From contig JAEKMB010000228.1 of the NCBI GenBank assembly GCA_019508105.1, positions 1 to 9,041 on the forward strand: 9,041 nucleotides of DNA, written 5' to 3'. The DNA comes from Alphaproteobacteria bacterium. GTDB taxonomy: Bacteria; Pseudomonadota; Alphaproteobacteria; Micropepsales; Micropepsaceae. Shown here one piece after another: positions 1 through 6,174 of this stretch. The translations under genes were made by a program, and so were the position numbers. Within the stretch, counting starts at the first letter, position 1. The number at the start of each line of letters is the position of its first letter. The notes under the pieces are model-generated. The model was not told the DNA's origin, did no database searches, and saw only the letters and a program-made list of their open reading frames with translations.

Positions 1-537
1 GCGGGGCTGGATTACTACAATCACAACCTGGACACCTCGCCGGAATATTACCGCCACATTATTTCCACCCGCACCTATGAAGACCGGCTGGAGACGCTGG
101 CCCATGTCCGCGGCGCCGGCATCAACGTCTGCTGCGGTGGCATTGTCGGCATGGGCGAAAGCCAAACCGATCGCGTCGGGCTGATCCATGCCCTCGCCAC
201 CTTGCCAGTCCATCCCGAAAGCGTGCCGATCAACGCCCTGGTGCAGATCGAAGGCACGCCCGCCAGCATGGCCCAGCCATTGGATCCCATCACCTTTGTG
301 CGCATGATCGCGGTGGCCCGCATCACCATGCCCAAGTCGGTGGTGCGGCTGACGGCGGGACGCGAGGCGATGAGCGACGAAACCCAGGCGCTGTGCTTCC
401 TGGCGGGCGCCAATTCCATCTTCACGGGCGCCAAGCTGCTGACCACCCCCAACCCGGAGGTCTCCACCGACCAGGCCCTGTTTGCCCGGCTGGGGATGAC
501 CGCCATGCCGACGGGAATACCGGCCGGCCATGCCTAA
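1..537 (+). CDS. bioB: Biotin synthase, C-terminal half (5' end outside window)
   Basis: This is the last 178 residues of biotin synthase, the radical-SAM enzyme that inserts sulfur into dethiobiotin in the final step of biotin synthesis. The reading frame is open from base 1, and the family is usually about 320-350 residues, so roughly half is missing, including the CxxxCxxC cluster motif. Visible family signatures are [12 protein letters not shown] near the left edge, [11 protein letters not shown] (bases 127-159), [18 protein letters not shown], and [18 protein letters not shown]. By alignment from memory with the E. coli enzyme, the first Cys of VCCGG (bases 130-132) matches the [2Fe-2S] ligand Cys188, and the Arg of AGRE (361-363) matches the unusual Arg260 ligand. 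The C-terminus is shorter than in E. coli. The stop codon lies inside the start region of the next gene. Identification is secure; completeness upstream cannot be judged. Confidence 0.97.
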   Translation, partial: AGLDYYNHNLDTSPEYYRHIISTRTYEDRLETLAHVRGAGINVCCGGIVGMGESQTDRVGLIHALATLPVHPESVPINALVQIEGTPASMAQPLDPITFVRMIAVARITMPKSVVRLTAGREAMSDETQALCFLAGANSIFTGAKLLTTPNPEVSTDQALFARLGMTAMPTGIPAGHA

Positions 538-730
538 GCTGGGGGCCGTGCTGCTGATTCTGGTGGGAGGCGCCATCATTCTCGCCCCCATTGTGATGGC
601 GCTGGAACTCGATCCCCTACCGGGCGATTTTATGCTGACTTGGCATAACCAGCACTATCCGGTGCCGGTGCTATGGTCGCTGTGCGCAAGTGGGTCGCTC
701 GCCCTTTTATATTCGATTTACAGGCGCTAA
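530..730 (+). CDS. Small two-helix membrane protein, DUF2905-like
   Basis: A 66-residue protein with a hydrophobic helix at about residues 5-24, a short loop containing LPGD (30-33), a polar stretch rich in His/Gln/Tyr, a second hydrophobic helix at about 46-64, and a terminal RR. This order (helix, LPGD, short aromatic segment, helix, basic end) is what I recall of the DUF2905 family of inner-membrane proteins, whose function is unknown. Residues 36-44 diverge from the usual form. The ATG overlaps the bioB stop codon by 8 bases, which suggests translational coupling; I see no strong Shine-Dalgarno sequence in front of it. It ends 37 bases before purH, so all three genes may be cotranscribed. 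That the gene is real is supported by its membrane pattern and family resemblance; the family assignment is from memory. Confidence 0.8.
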   Translation: MPKLGAVLLILVGGAIILAPIVMALELDPLPGDFMLTWHNQHYPVPVLWSLCASGSLALLYSIYRR

Positions 731-767
731 GAGCGGCGGGCGCCCAGAGCCCCGGAAAGCTGCCTAG

Positions 768-2354
768 ATGACCGTTCGCAAGATCTCCCGCGCCCTGCTG
801 TCCGTGTCCGACAAAACCGGCCTTTTGGAATTCGCCAGGGGCTTGGCGGACCAGGGCGTGATGCTCATTTCCACCGGCGGCACCGCCAAGACGCTGCGTG
901 ACGCCGGCTTGAGCGTCAGCGACGTGTCCGAGATCACCAGCTTCCCCGAAATGATGGACGGGCGGGTCAAGACCCTGCATCCCATGGTGCATGGCGGGCT
1001 GTTGTCCCTGCGCGACAAGCCCGACCATGCCGCTGCGATGAAGGCGCATGGCATCGCGGGCATCGATCTGTTGGTGTGCAATCTCTATCCCTTCGAGGCG
1101 GGCGCCGATTTCGAGACCACCATCGAGAATATCGACATTGGCGGCCCCGCCATGACCCGTTCGGCGGCCAAGAACCATGACTGGGTGACGGTGGTGGTGG
1201 ATGTCGAGGATTACAGCGTTGTGCTGGACGAGATGAAAGCCAATGGCGGCGGTACCACTTTGGCGTTGCGCAAGAAGCTGGCGCAGCGCGCCTTTGCCCG
1301 CACCGGCGCCTATGATGCGGCGGTGTCGGGCTGGTTCGCCGGTGAACTGGCCAAGGACGGCGACAAGGAACCGCCACGCCGCCGCGCCTTTGGCGGCCTG
1401 CTCCGCCAGGGCCTGCGCTATGGCGAAAACCCGCACCAGGAAGCGGCCTTTTATGTCGATGGCTCGCAGCGGCCAGGCGTCGCCACCGCCAGGCAGCTCC
1501 AGGGCAAGGAGCTTAGCTACAACAATATCAACGACACCGACGCCGCTTACGAGCTGGTGGCGGAGTTTGATCCTGCGTCCGGGCCGGCCTGCGCCATCAT
1601 CAAGCACGCCAATCCTTGCGGCGTCGCGCTGGGTAAGACGCTCAAGGAAGCCTATCTCGCGGCGCTGGCCTGCGACACCCAAAGCGCCTTTGGCGGTGTA
1701 TTGGCGTTCAATCAGAAACTGGACGGCGCCACGGCGGAGGATATCTCCAAAATCTTCACCGAAGTGATCATCGCTCCGGACGCCGACGAGGACGCGCGCA
1801 AAATCCTGGCGGCGAAAAAGAATTTGCGCCTGCTGACGGCGGGCGCGCTACCTGACCCTCTGGCTCCCACGCTGACCTACCGGTCGGTGGCGGGCGGTTT
1901 TCTGGTGCAGACCCGCGACAATGGCCGCATCACGGCTGCGGAATTAAAGGTCGTCACCAGGCGCCAGCCGACTGAGCAGGAAATCACCGACATGCTCTTG
2001 GCTTTCACCATCGGCAAACACGTCAAGTCCAACGCCATCATCTATGTGAAGGATGGCTCGACCGCCGGCATCGGCGCCGGCCAGATGTCGCGGGTGGATT
2101 CCGCCCGCATCGCCGCGCTGAAAGCCAAGGACGCCGCCAGGATCGCCGGCTGGGACAAGCCCCGCACCGTGGGTTCGGCGGCGGCGTCGGAAGCCTTTTT
2201 TCCCTTCCCCGATGGTTTGCTGACCGTGGCGGAAGCCGGCGCCACCGCAGTGATACAGCCGGGCGGCTCAGTGAAAGACCCGGACGTGATCGCCGCCGCT
2301 AATGACGCGGGATTGGCGATGGTGTTCACTGGCATGCGCCACTTCCGCCACTAA
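768..2354 (+). CDS. purH: Bifunctional AICAR formyltransferase / IMP cyclohydrolase PurH
   Basis: A 528-residue enzyme for the last two steps of de novo IMP synthesis: formylation of AICAR with 10-formyl-tetrahydrofolate, then ring closure. It is cytosolic. The N-terminal cyclohydrolase domain (about residues 1-145, MGS-like fold) shows [12 protein letters not shown] (8-19), STGGTAKTL (35-43), GRVKTLHP (65-72) and [12 protein letters not shown] (125-136). The transformylase part shows RYGENPHQ (217-224), KHANPCG with the catalytic Lys279-His280 pair, [18 protein letters not shown] and GAGQMSR, and it ends in the family's usual MRHFRH. Length and domain content are normal and I see no frameshift. 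The start at ATG 768 gives the expected N-terminus; the upstream GGAAAG (754-759) is only a weak ribosome site. The stop codon overlaps that of the convergent gene. Purine genes are often PurR- or riboswitch-controlled elsewhere, but I see no such element in the 37-base gap. Confidence 0.99.
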   Translation: MTVRKISRALLSVSDKTGLLEFARGLADQGVMLISTGGTAKTLRDAGLSVSDVSEITSFPEMMDGRVKTLHPMVHGGLLSLRDKPDHAAAMKAHGIAGIDLLVCNLYPFEAGADFETTIENIDIGGPAMTRSAAKNHDWVTVVVDVEDYSVVLDEMKANGGGTTLALRKKLAQRAFARTGAYDAAVSGWFAGELAKDGDKEPPRRRAFGGLLRQGLRYGENPHQEAAFYVDGSQRPGVATARQLQGKELSYNNINDTDAAYELVAEFDPASGPACAIIKHANPCGVALGKTLKEAYLAALACDTQSAFGGVLAFNQKLDGATAEDISKIFTEVIIAPDADEDARKILAAKKNLRLLTAGALPDPLAPTLTYRSVAGGFLVQTRDNGRITAAELKVVTRRQPTEQEITDMLLAFTIGKHVKSNAIIYVKDGSTAGIGAGQMSRVDSARIAALKAKDAARIAGWDKPRTVGSAAASEAFFPFPDGLLTVAEAGATAVIQPGGSVKDPDVIAAANDAGLAMVFTGMRHFRH

Positions 2355-2836
2355 CGCCGCGGGAGCCTGTCGAACACCTCGGTCGCCTCGACCCCCCAGA
2401 TACGCGATTTGGGAATCCAGCCGTCTATGTTTTCGCCATGGATGCGGCAGGCCTCACGCGTGCAGGCCTTGAGCCCCGCGACCGCCCCCGGATCGGCCAG
2501 CGCCACCACTTTGCCGCCGCCGGCCTCGGCGGTGATCTTGGCCCGGCCCTTGCCGGTGACCAGCACGGTGCGCTGGTCGCTCAGCATGGAGGCGCTCATC
2601 CAGCCGACCGTACCATCGGCGGCCCTGACCCGCCGCCAGACATCGAACTGGGCGATGACCGCAAAGGGATAGCCCCGCCGCCGGTACTGCCACAGCACCT
2701 TGTGGGCAAAGGTGGGGCCCTCGCGCAGATAGGCCTTGTCGGTGCGCTGGCTGACATAGCGCAGCACGGGGGCCGCTTGCGCAGCTGTCACAAAAAGACT
2801 CAGCAAAATTGCGGCCAACCGCGTCATGGCGCTCAT
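2351..2836 (-). CDS. Secreted bacterial SH3-domain protein
   Basis: A 161-residue protein with a signal peptide (residues 1-21, hydrophobic core [10 protein letters not shown], predicted cut after AQA) and two SH3-like segments. The first (about 31-93) carries [36 protein letters not shown] followed by DGTVGWM, the classic SH3_4 pattern. The second (about 100-148) is degenerate but ends in [13 protein letters not shown], the matching DGW strand. Such domains in periplasmic proteins usually bind peptidoglycan or other ligands; the ligand here is unknown. Cys125 and Cys130 (ACTREAC) lie in the exported part and could form a disulfide. Two ATGs fit: 2836 (AGGA only 2 bases upstream) or 2827 (AGGA 11 bases upstream, giving MTRLAAILL); both keep the signal peptide. 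The gene is divergent from the dehydrogenase at 2912 and its stop overlaps the purH stop. Fold assignment is confident; role unknown. Confidence 0.9.
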   Translation of the reverse strand: MSAMTRLAAILLSLFVTAAQAAPVLRYVSQRTDKAYLREGPTFAHKVLWQYRRRGYPFAVIAQFDVWRRVRAADGTVGWMSASMLSDQRTVLVTGKGRAKITAEAGGGKVVALADPGAVAGLKACTREACRIHGENIDGWIPKSRIWGVEATEVFDRLPRR

Positions 2837-2911
2837 TGTCCTGGCGACTTAGGTCACATTTAGCGCAAGCCCGCGCTTCCGTCATGGGGTGCATTGGGCT
2901 TTAATGCCCGC

Positions 2912-3898
2912 ATGCCGTCCAAGAAGCCCCTGGTCATCGTCACGCGCAAGCTGCCCGAAGCGGTGGAAACCCGCATGCGCGAACTGTTCGACGCCCGGCT
3001 GAACGTGGACGATGCGCCGATGAGCGCCGCCAAACTGGCCGAGGCGGTCGCCACCGCCGATGTTCTGGTTCCCACCATCACCGACCGGATCGACGCCAAG
3101 CTGATCGCCAAGGCGGGCCCCAATCTCAAGCTGATCGCCAATTTCGGCGCCGGGGTCGACAATATCGACGTCAAGGCCGCCACGGATCGCGGCATCGCCG
3201 TCACCAACACTCCGGGCGTGCTGACCGAGGATACCGCCGACATGACCATGGCGCTGATCCTTGCGGTGCCGCGCCGGCTGGTGGAAGGCGTCGCGGCCAT
3301 GGAAGACGACAAGTTCAAGGGCTGGGCCCCCAGCTGGATGCTGGGCAACCGGCTGCAGGGCAAGCGGCTGGGGATTGTCGGCATGGGCCGCATCGGCCAG
3401 GCGGTAGCCAAGCGCGCCCGCGCCTTCGGCCTGCAAATCCATTATCACAACCGCAAACCGGTGCATGCCGATATCGAGCAGGCGCTGGAAGCGACCTATT
3501 GGGACAGCCTGGACCAGATGCTGGCGCGGATGGACATCGTCTCGATCAATTGCCCGCATACGCCCGCGACCTTTCACCTGCTGTCGGCGCGGCGCCTGAA
3601 GCTGATGAAGCCGAGCGCCTATATCGTCAACACCGCCCGCGGCGAAGTGATCGACGAGAATTGCATGGCGCTGATGCTGGAAAAGGGCCAGTTGTCCGGC
3701 GCCGGCCTGGACGTGTTCGAGAATGAACCGGCCGTCAATCCCAAGCTGCTCAAGGCCAAAAATGTGATCCTTTTGCCCCATATGGGCTCGGCCACCATCG
3801 AGGGGCGCATCGACATGGGCGAAAAGGTGATCGTCAATATCCGCAGTTTCGTGGACGGTCACAAGCCGCCGGACCGCGTGATCCCGGCGATGCTGTAA
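2912..3898 (+). CDS. D-isomer-specific 2-hydroxyacid dehydrogenase (glyoxylate/hydroxypyruvate reductase-like)
   Basis: A 328-residue NAD(P)-dependent oxidoreductase interconverting a 2-oxoacid and a D-2-hydroxyacid, most likely glyoxylate/glycolate or hydroxypyruvate/D-glycerate. The substrate-binding domain (about 1-105 plus the C-terminus) includes NFGAGVDNID. The Rossmann domain has GMGRIG (157-162). The catalytic triad is present: Arg243 in NTARGEVID, Glu272 in DVFENEP and His290 in LLPHMGSAT. After the second Rossmann strand the sequence is HNRK (179-182), with Arg181/Lys182 instead of the acidic residue usual in NAD-specific relatives, so I infer an NADPH preference. I chose ATG 2912 (MPSKKPLVIVTRK) because the family starts there; an in-frame TTG at 2894 would add six residues without family support. 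No good Shine-Dalgarno is visible. The gene ends 7 bases from the convergent hydrolase. The exact substrate cannot be told from sequence. Confidence 0.95.
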   Translation: MPSKKPLVIVTRKLPEAVETRMRELFDARLNVDDAPMSAAKLAEAVATADVLVPTITDRIDAKLIAKAGPNLKLIANFGAGVDNIDVKAATDRGIAVTNTPGVLTEDTADMTMALILAVPRRLVEGVAAMEDDKFKGWAPSWMLGNRLQGKRLGIVGMGRIGQAVAKRARAFGLQIHYHNRKPVHADIEQALEATYWDSLDQMLARMDIVSINCPHTPATFHLLSARRLKLMKPSAYIVNTARGEVIDENCMALMLEKGQLSGAGLDVFENEPAVNPKLLKAKNVILLPHMGSATIEGRIDMGEKVIVNIRSFVDGHKPPDRVIPAML

Positions 3899-3905
3899 CC
3901 GGCTG

Positions 3906-4652
3906 TCACTTCAACGTCGCGTCAAACAGTTCGACCAATTTCTCGAACGCCCGCTCAGCTTGCAATTCGTTGTAGACAGCTTGGTCCGGCACCGTCCAAC
4001 CATGCTTGGCGCCTTCATAGACTTCGCTCTGGAAGGCGCCGTGCCAGTTGCGCAGGGTTTCTTCCAAGGTCGCAATCTGCTGCGGCGTGGCGGAGGCGTC
4101 CTCTACCGCATGGCCGAAATAGAGCCGCGCTTTCACCTTGGGAATCTGCTTGTGCGGACTGTCAGGCTTGTCCGTCACCAGGAAGCCGCCATGGAAGGAG
4201 GCCGCGGCCGCGACGCGCTCCGGATCGGCCGCCGCCATGCGCAGCGCCATCTGGCCGCTGAAGCAATAACCGACCACGCCGACTTTATTTGATTGCGCTC
4301 CGGCTCTCGCCGACGCGCTGCCCGGCTTCACGCCCTTCTGCGCCAAAAGGAAATCCACATAGGCAAGGCCGTCGCTCACCATTTGCTCCGCCGTCAGGGT
4401 GCCGAACAGGGTTTGCAGTGCCGTGTGCGTTTCAGCCTCGCCTTGGGGTTTCCACCCCTGCGGCTGGATACGCGAATAGCGGTGAAAGATGTTGGGCATC
4501 AGTATGGTGAAGCCTTTTTCCGCCAGCCTTTTGGCCATGCCGATATTGGCGGGCCGGATGCCCCAGATGTCGGTCAGGAACACCACCCCGGGAAATTCGC
4601 CGATGCCGTCAGGCCGCACAGTAACGCGCCTGATGGCTTCCGGTGCGCACAA
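3906..4652 (-). CDS. Dienelactone hydrolase family alpha/beta-hydrolase
   Basis: An alpha/beta-hydrolase of the dienelactone hydrolase family, 248 residues if it starts at TTG 4652. Family features are FPGVVFLTDIWGI (20-32), GFTILMPNIFHR, the nucleophile elbow GYCFSG with Cys130 in place of Ser, SFHGG (152-156), Asp185 in FGHAVEDASAT and His217 in GAKHGWT, giving a Cys-Asp-His triad. Residues 108-122 form an Ala/Ser/Gly-rich spacer. Classical members open dienelactone in chlorocatechol breakdown, but most family members have unknown substrates and no catechol genes are nearby. There is no ATG in a suitable place. The choices are TTG 4652, overlapping the upstream phosphatase by 44 bases, or GTG 4619 (MRPDGIGEFPG), overlapping by 11 bases with an AGG about 9 bases upstream. 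The N-terminus is short for the family in both cases. Probably cotranscribed with the phosphatase. Family call strong, start uncertain. Confidence 0.92.
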   Translation of the reverse strand: MCAPEAIRRVTVRPDGIGEFPGVVFLTDIWGIRPANIGMAKRLAEKGFTILMPNIFHRYSRIQPQGWKPQGEAETHTALQTLFGTLTAEQMVSDGLAYVDFLLAQKGVKPGSASARAGAQSNKVGVVGYCFSGQMALRMAAADPERVAAAASFHGGFLVTDKPDSPHKQIPKVKARLYFGHAVEDASATPQQIATLEETLRNWHGAFQSEVYEGAKHGWTVPDQAVYNELQAERAFEKLVELFDATLK

Positions 4653-5151
4653 AGCCGCGCTTCTTTAGCCGCCGCCCGATCATCCAGTTGAAATAGCCGT
4701 GCGCCACCAGCACCGCGGTGCCGGACTGTTTCGCCCGCGCGATCAGGATATCGGCGCCCTTGTCGGCGCGGGCGGCGGCGGCGCGGGCCTTCTCGATGCC
4801 TGGTGAAAAGCCCGCATGCCACAGGATGCGCGACACCACCGCCCATTTGGGAACCGACATGCGCAGCAACGGAATGCGCGGACTGGCGAGCGGCGCCTCG
4901 GCGAACAAGGGATCGGCTGTCAGCGTTGCCTCTGGTGCCAGCGCAGCGGCACTTTGCCGGCTGCGGGGACGGTCGCTGGTAAAGACATGCTCCAGTTCCC
5001 GCACCAGATCGCGCAACTCCTCGGGCGGAAGATTGGCGGGCGCCAGGCCGGCCTCCTCATAGGCGCCGATATAATCTGCAAAGCCCGCATGACCGGTCGA
5101 AGGGCTGAGCGCGATATGAGGTTGGCCGTGCCGGATGAGGATGATGCGCAT
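4609..5151 (-). CDS. Histidine phosphatase superfamily protein (phosphoglycerate mutase-like)
   Basis: A 180-residue member of the branch-1 histidine phosphatase superfamily, which moves phosphate through a phosphohistidine. The N-terminus is MRIILIRHGQP with the catalytic Arg7-His8-Gly9. The second active-site Arg is probably Arg63 in SDRPRSRQSA, the acid is Glu85 in FAEAPL, and the second His is His151 in LVAHGYFNWMI. All the key residues are therefore present and the protein should be active; the substrate (phosphometabolite, sugar phosphate or phosphoprotein) cannot be told. There is no signal peptide, so it is presumably cytosolic. Residues 121-141 are Ala/Arg/Lys-rich. The start at ATG 5151 is fixed by the family N-terminus; the nearest AAGGA lies 15 bases upstream, too far for a good ribosome site. 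It precedes and overlaps the dienelactone hydrolase-type gene and is divergent from the porin gene at 5318. Confidence 0.92.
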   Translation of the reverse strand: MRIILIRHGQPHIALSPSTGHAGFADYIGAYEEAGLAPANLPPEELRDLVRELEHVFTSDRPRSRQSAAALAPEATLTADPLFAEAPLASPRIPLLRMSVPKWAVVSRILWHAGFSPGIEKARAAAARADKGADILIARAKQSGTAVLVAHGYFNWMIGRRLKKRGFVRTGSHQARYCAA

Positions 5152-5190
5152 CGCTAGCGGTGAAGGTCCTTAAGGCTGCACACTGAGTCC

Positions 5191-5210
5191 TTTTGCCCTT
5201 CCGGGCAAAG
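5191..5210. repeat. Inverted repeat, 7-bp GC-rich stem with 4-base loop
   Basis: TTTGCCC (5192-5198) and GGGCAAA (5203-5209) form a perfect 7-bp stem around TTCC, extended by one T-G wobble. There is no T-run on either strand after the stem, so it is not a standard intrinsic terminator. It sits 40 bases upstream of the phosphatase start and about 108 bases before the porin start, where it could be an operator or a leader hairpin. Function inferred only from position. Confidence 0.55.
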
Positions 5211-5230
5211 ATTAAACGGCCGGCATGCCA

Positions 5231-5240
5231 CTTCCGGAAG
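5231..5240. repeat. Perfect 10-bp palindrome CTTCCGGAAG
   Basis: A perfect dyad in the divergent spacer between the phosphatase and the porin gene. Other short palindromes lie in the same spacer: CCTTAAGG (5168-5175), GGCATGCC (5222-5229) and GGGGCCCC (5265-5272). The half-site CTTCCGG also partly recurs in the loop and right arm of the hairpin at 5191-5210. This could be a regulator site, but short palindromes are expected by chance in GC-rich DNA. Confidence 0.35.
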
Positions 5241-5304
5241 CCTTAACTTTTGGCCACGAACCGGGGGGCCCCGGGAAAGCAGCGCGAATCGAGCGCCCGG
5301 CAAC

Positions 5305-5310
5305 GAGAGG
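5305..5310 (+). promoter_or_regulatory. Ribosome binding site of the TorF-type porin gene
   Basis: GAGAGG lies 7 bases before ATG 5318. It decides the start: the frame stays open further upstream to an ATG at 5225, but that extension would place about 31 non-hydrophobic residues before an obvious signal peptide. Confidence 0.8.
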
Positions 5311-5317
5311 ATTTGAG

Positions 5318-6103
5318 ATGAAAAATTTGACCAAGATGATTTTGGGTGCGGTCGGCATGGCCGGCGTGGCGCTCAGCGTTGCGCCCGCCTTCGCCGAAGA
5401 CGCTCCCCCGGCACCCACCTGGACCGTGACCGGCTATGTCACGGCGACCAGCGACTATCGTTTCCGCGGCATCAGCCAGAATGACCGCAACTTCGCGCCC
5501 CAGGGCTCGCTGAACCTCAACGGCCCGGATGGCTTCTATGTCGGCGCCTGGGCCTCGCAGGTCGACTTCGATCCCACGTCCAGCAACAACCCCTATCTCG
5601 AACTCGACATCTATGGCGGCAAGCACACCGACCTGTGGGGCATCGACTGGAACTTCATGCCCTATTACTACGCCTATCCCTCGGCCAACGTCCCGGCCGG
5701 CACGCCGCGCCCGGATTACTTCGAACTGATCAACCAGCTCACCAAGGCATTCGGTCCGGTCTCGCTGCAGGCCAGCTATGCCTGGTCGAACAACCTGGCG
5801 TTCGACGGCGGTGAAGGCAACGCGCTGTACGGCAATGTCACTTACACCATCCTCGACTGGCTAAGCGTCAGCGGCAACTTGGGTCATCAGTGGGCCGAGA
5901 AGGCCCGCCTGGCCGGTTCGCGTGATTACACTTATGGCGATTTCGGCGCCACCGCGACCTGGAAGGGCCTGGCCCTGGACGTCCGCTATAGCGGCACCGA
6001 CCTGGGCACCGCCCAGTGCGGCGCCTTCTATATGGCGACCCGCCATGCCTGCTCGGGCGGCGTTGTGGCGAGCCTCACCTACAACTTCACCCTACTGCCC
6101 TGA
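5318..6103 (+). CDS. TorF family putative porin (outer-membrane beta-barrel)
   Basis: A 261-residue exported protein of the TorF / TIGR02001 type, found in many Proteobacteria and annotated as a putative porin of unknown substrate. The signal peptide is residues 1-26 (MKNLTK, hydrophobic core, cut after AFA). The mature part opens with the family hallmark WTVTGYVTATSDYRFRGISQND and continues with GFYVGAWASQVDF, LELDIYGGK and DYTYGDFGATATWKGLALDVRYSGTD. It is rich in alternating polar/aromatic strands and ends in ASLTYNFTLLP. Cys234 and Cys245 match, from memory, a paired-Cys region near the family C-terminus and could form a disulfide loop. It should reside in the outer membrane. It is a single-gene unit: divergent from the phosphatase, with its own ribosome site and a strong terminator 21 bases after the stop. 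The name TorF reflects family annotation; no trimethylamine-oxide genes are present here. Confidence 0.93.
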   Translation: MKNLTKMILGAVGMAGVALSVAPAFAEDAPPAPTWTVTGYVTATSDYRFRGISQNDRNFAPQGSLNLNGPDGFYVGAWASQVDFDPTSSNNPYLELDIYGGKHTDLWGIDWNFMPYYYAYPSANVPAGTPRPDYFELINQLTKAFGPVSLQASYAWSNNLAFDGGEGNALYGNVTYTILDWLSVSGNLGHQWAEKARLAGSRDYTYGDFGATATWKGLALDVRYSGTDLGTAQCGAFYMATRHACSGGVVASLTYNFTLLP

Positions 6104-6124
6104 TCGCGCAGGTCTCTGAGTAAG

Positions 6125-6158
6125 AAAGCCCGCAAGGTTTATACCTTGCGGGCTTTTT
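6125..6158. terminator. Strong bidirectional intrinsic terminator
   Basis: A perfect 14-bp stem (6125-6138 pairing with 6143-6156) closes a TTAT loop. The plus strand continues into a run of five T (6154-6158), and on the minus strand the stem ends in CTTTCTTA. It lies 21 bases after the porin stop and 16 bases beyond the kinase stop at 6175, so it can end both convergent transcripts. Confidence 0.95.
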
Positions 6159-6174
6159 ATTTGCCTGACGGTGA

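Noticed and set aside
630..1682. Open frame of 350 codons on the - strand opposite purH
   Set aside because: It is antisense to a complete, well-conserved purH, has a shadow-like composition and no domain signature.
2894..2911. Upstream TTG start for the dehydrogenase
   Set aside because: It adds six residues not expected in the family, and no ribosome site precedes it; ATG 2912 gives the usual N-terminus.
2882..3862. Open frame of 326 codons on the - strand opposite the 2-hydroxyacid dehydrogenase
   Set aside because: The sense strand encodes a full catalytic triad and Rossmann motif; the antisense product is His/Asp/Gly-rich without family features.
3906..5151. Phosphatase-hydrolase pair as a catabolic or defence operon
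   Set aside because: Neither gene has a specific substrate signature, and no catechol-pathway, nuclease, toxin or mobile gene is nearby.
5191..5210. Hairpin upstream of the porin gene as an intrinsic terminator
   Set aside because: No T-run follows the stem on either strand, and it lies upstream of both flanking genes rather than downstream.
5225..5317. Longer N-terminus for the porin gene from ATG 5225
   Set aside because: The 31 extra residues are not hydrophobic and would bury the clear signal peptide starting at 5318, which also has its own GAGAGG ribosome site.
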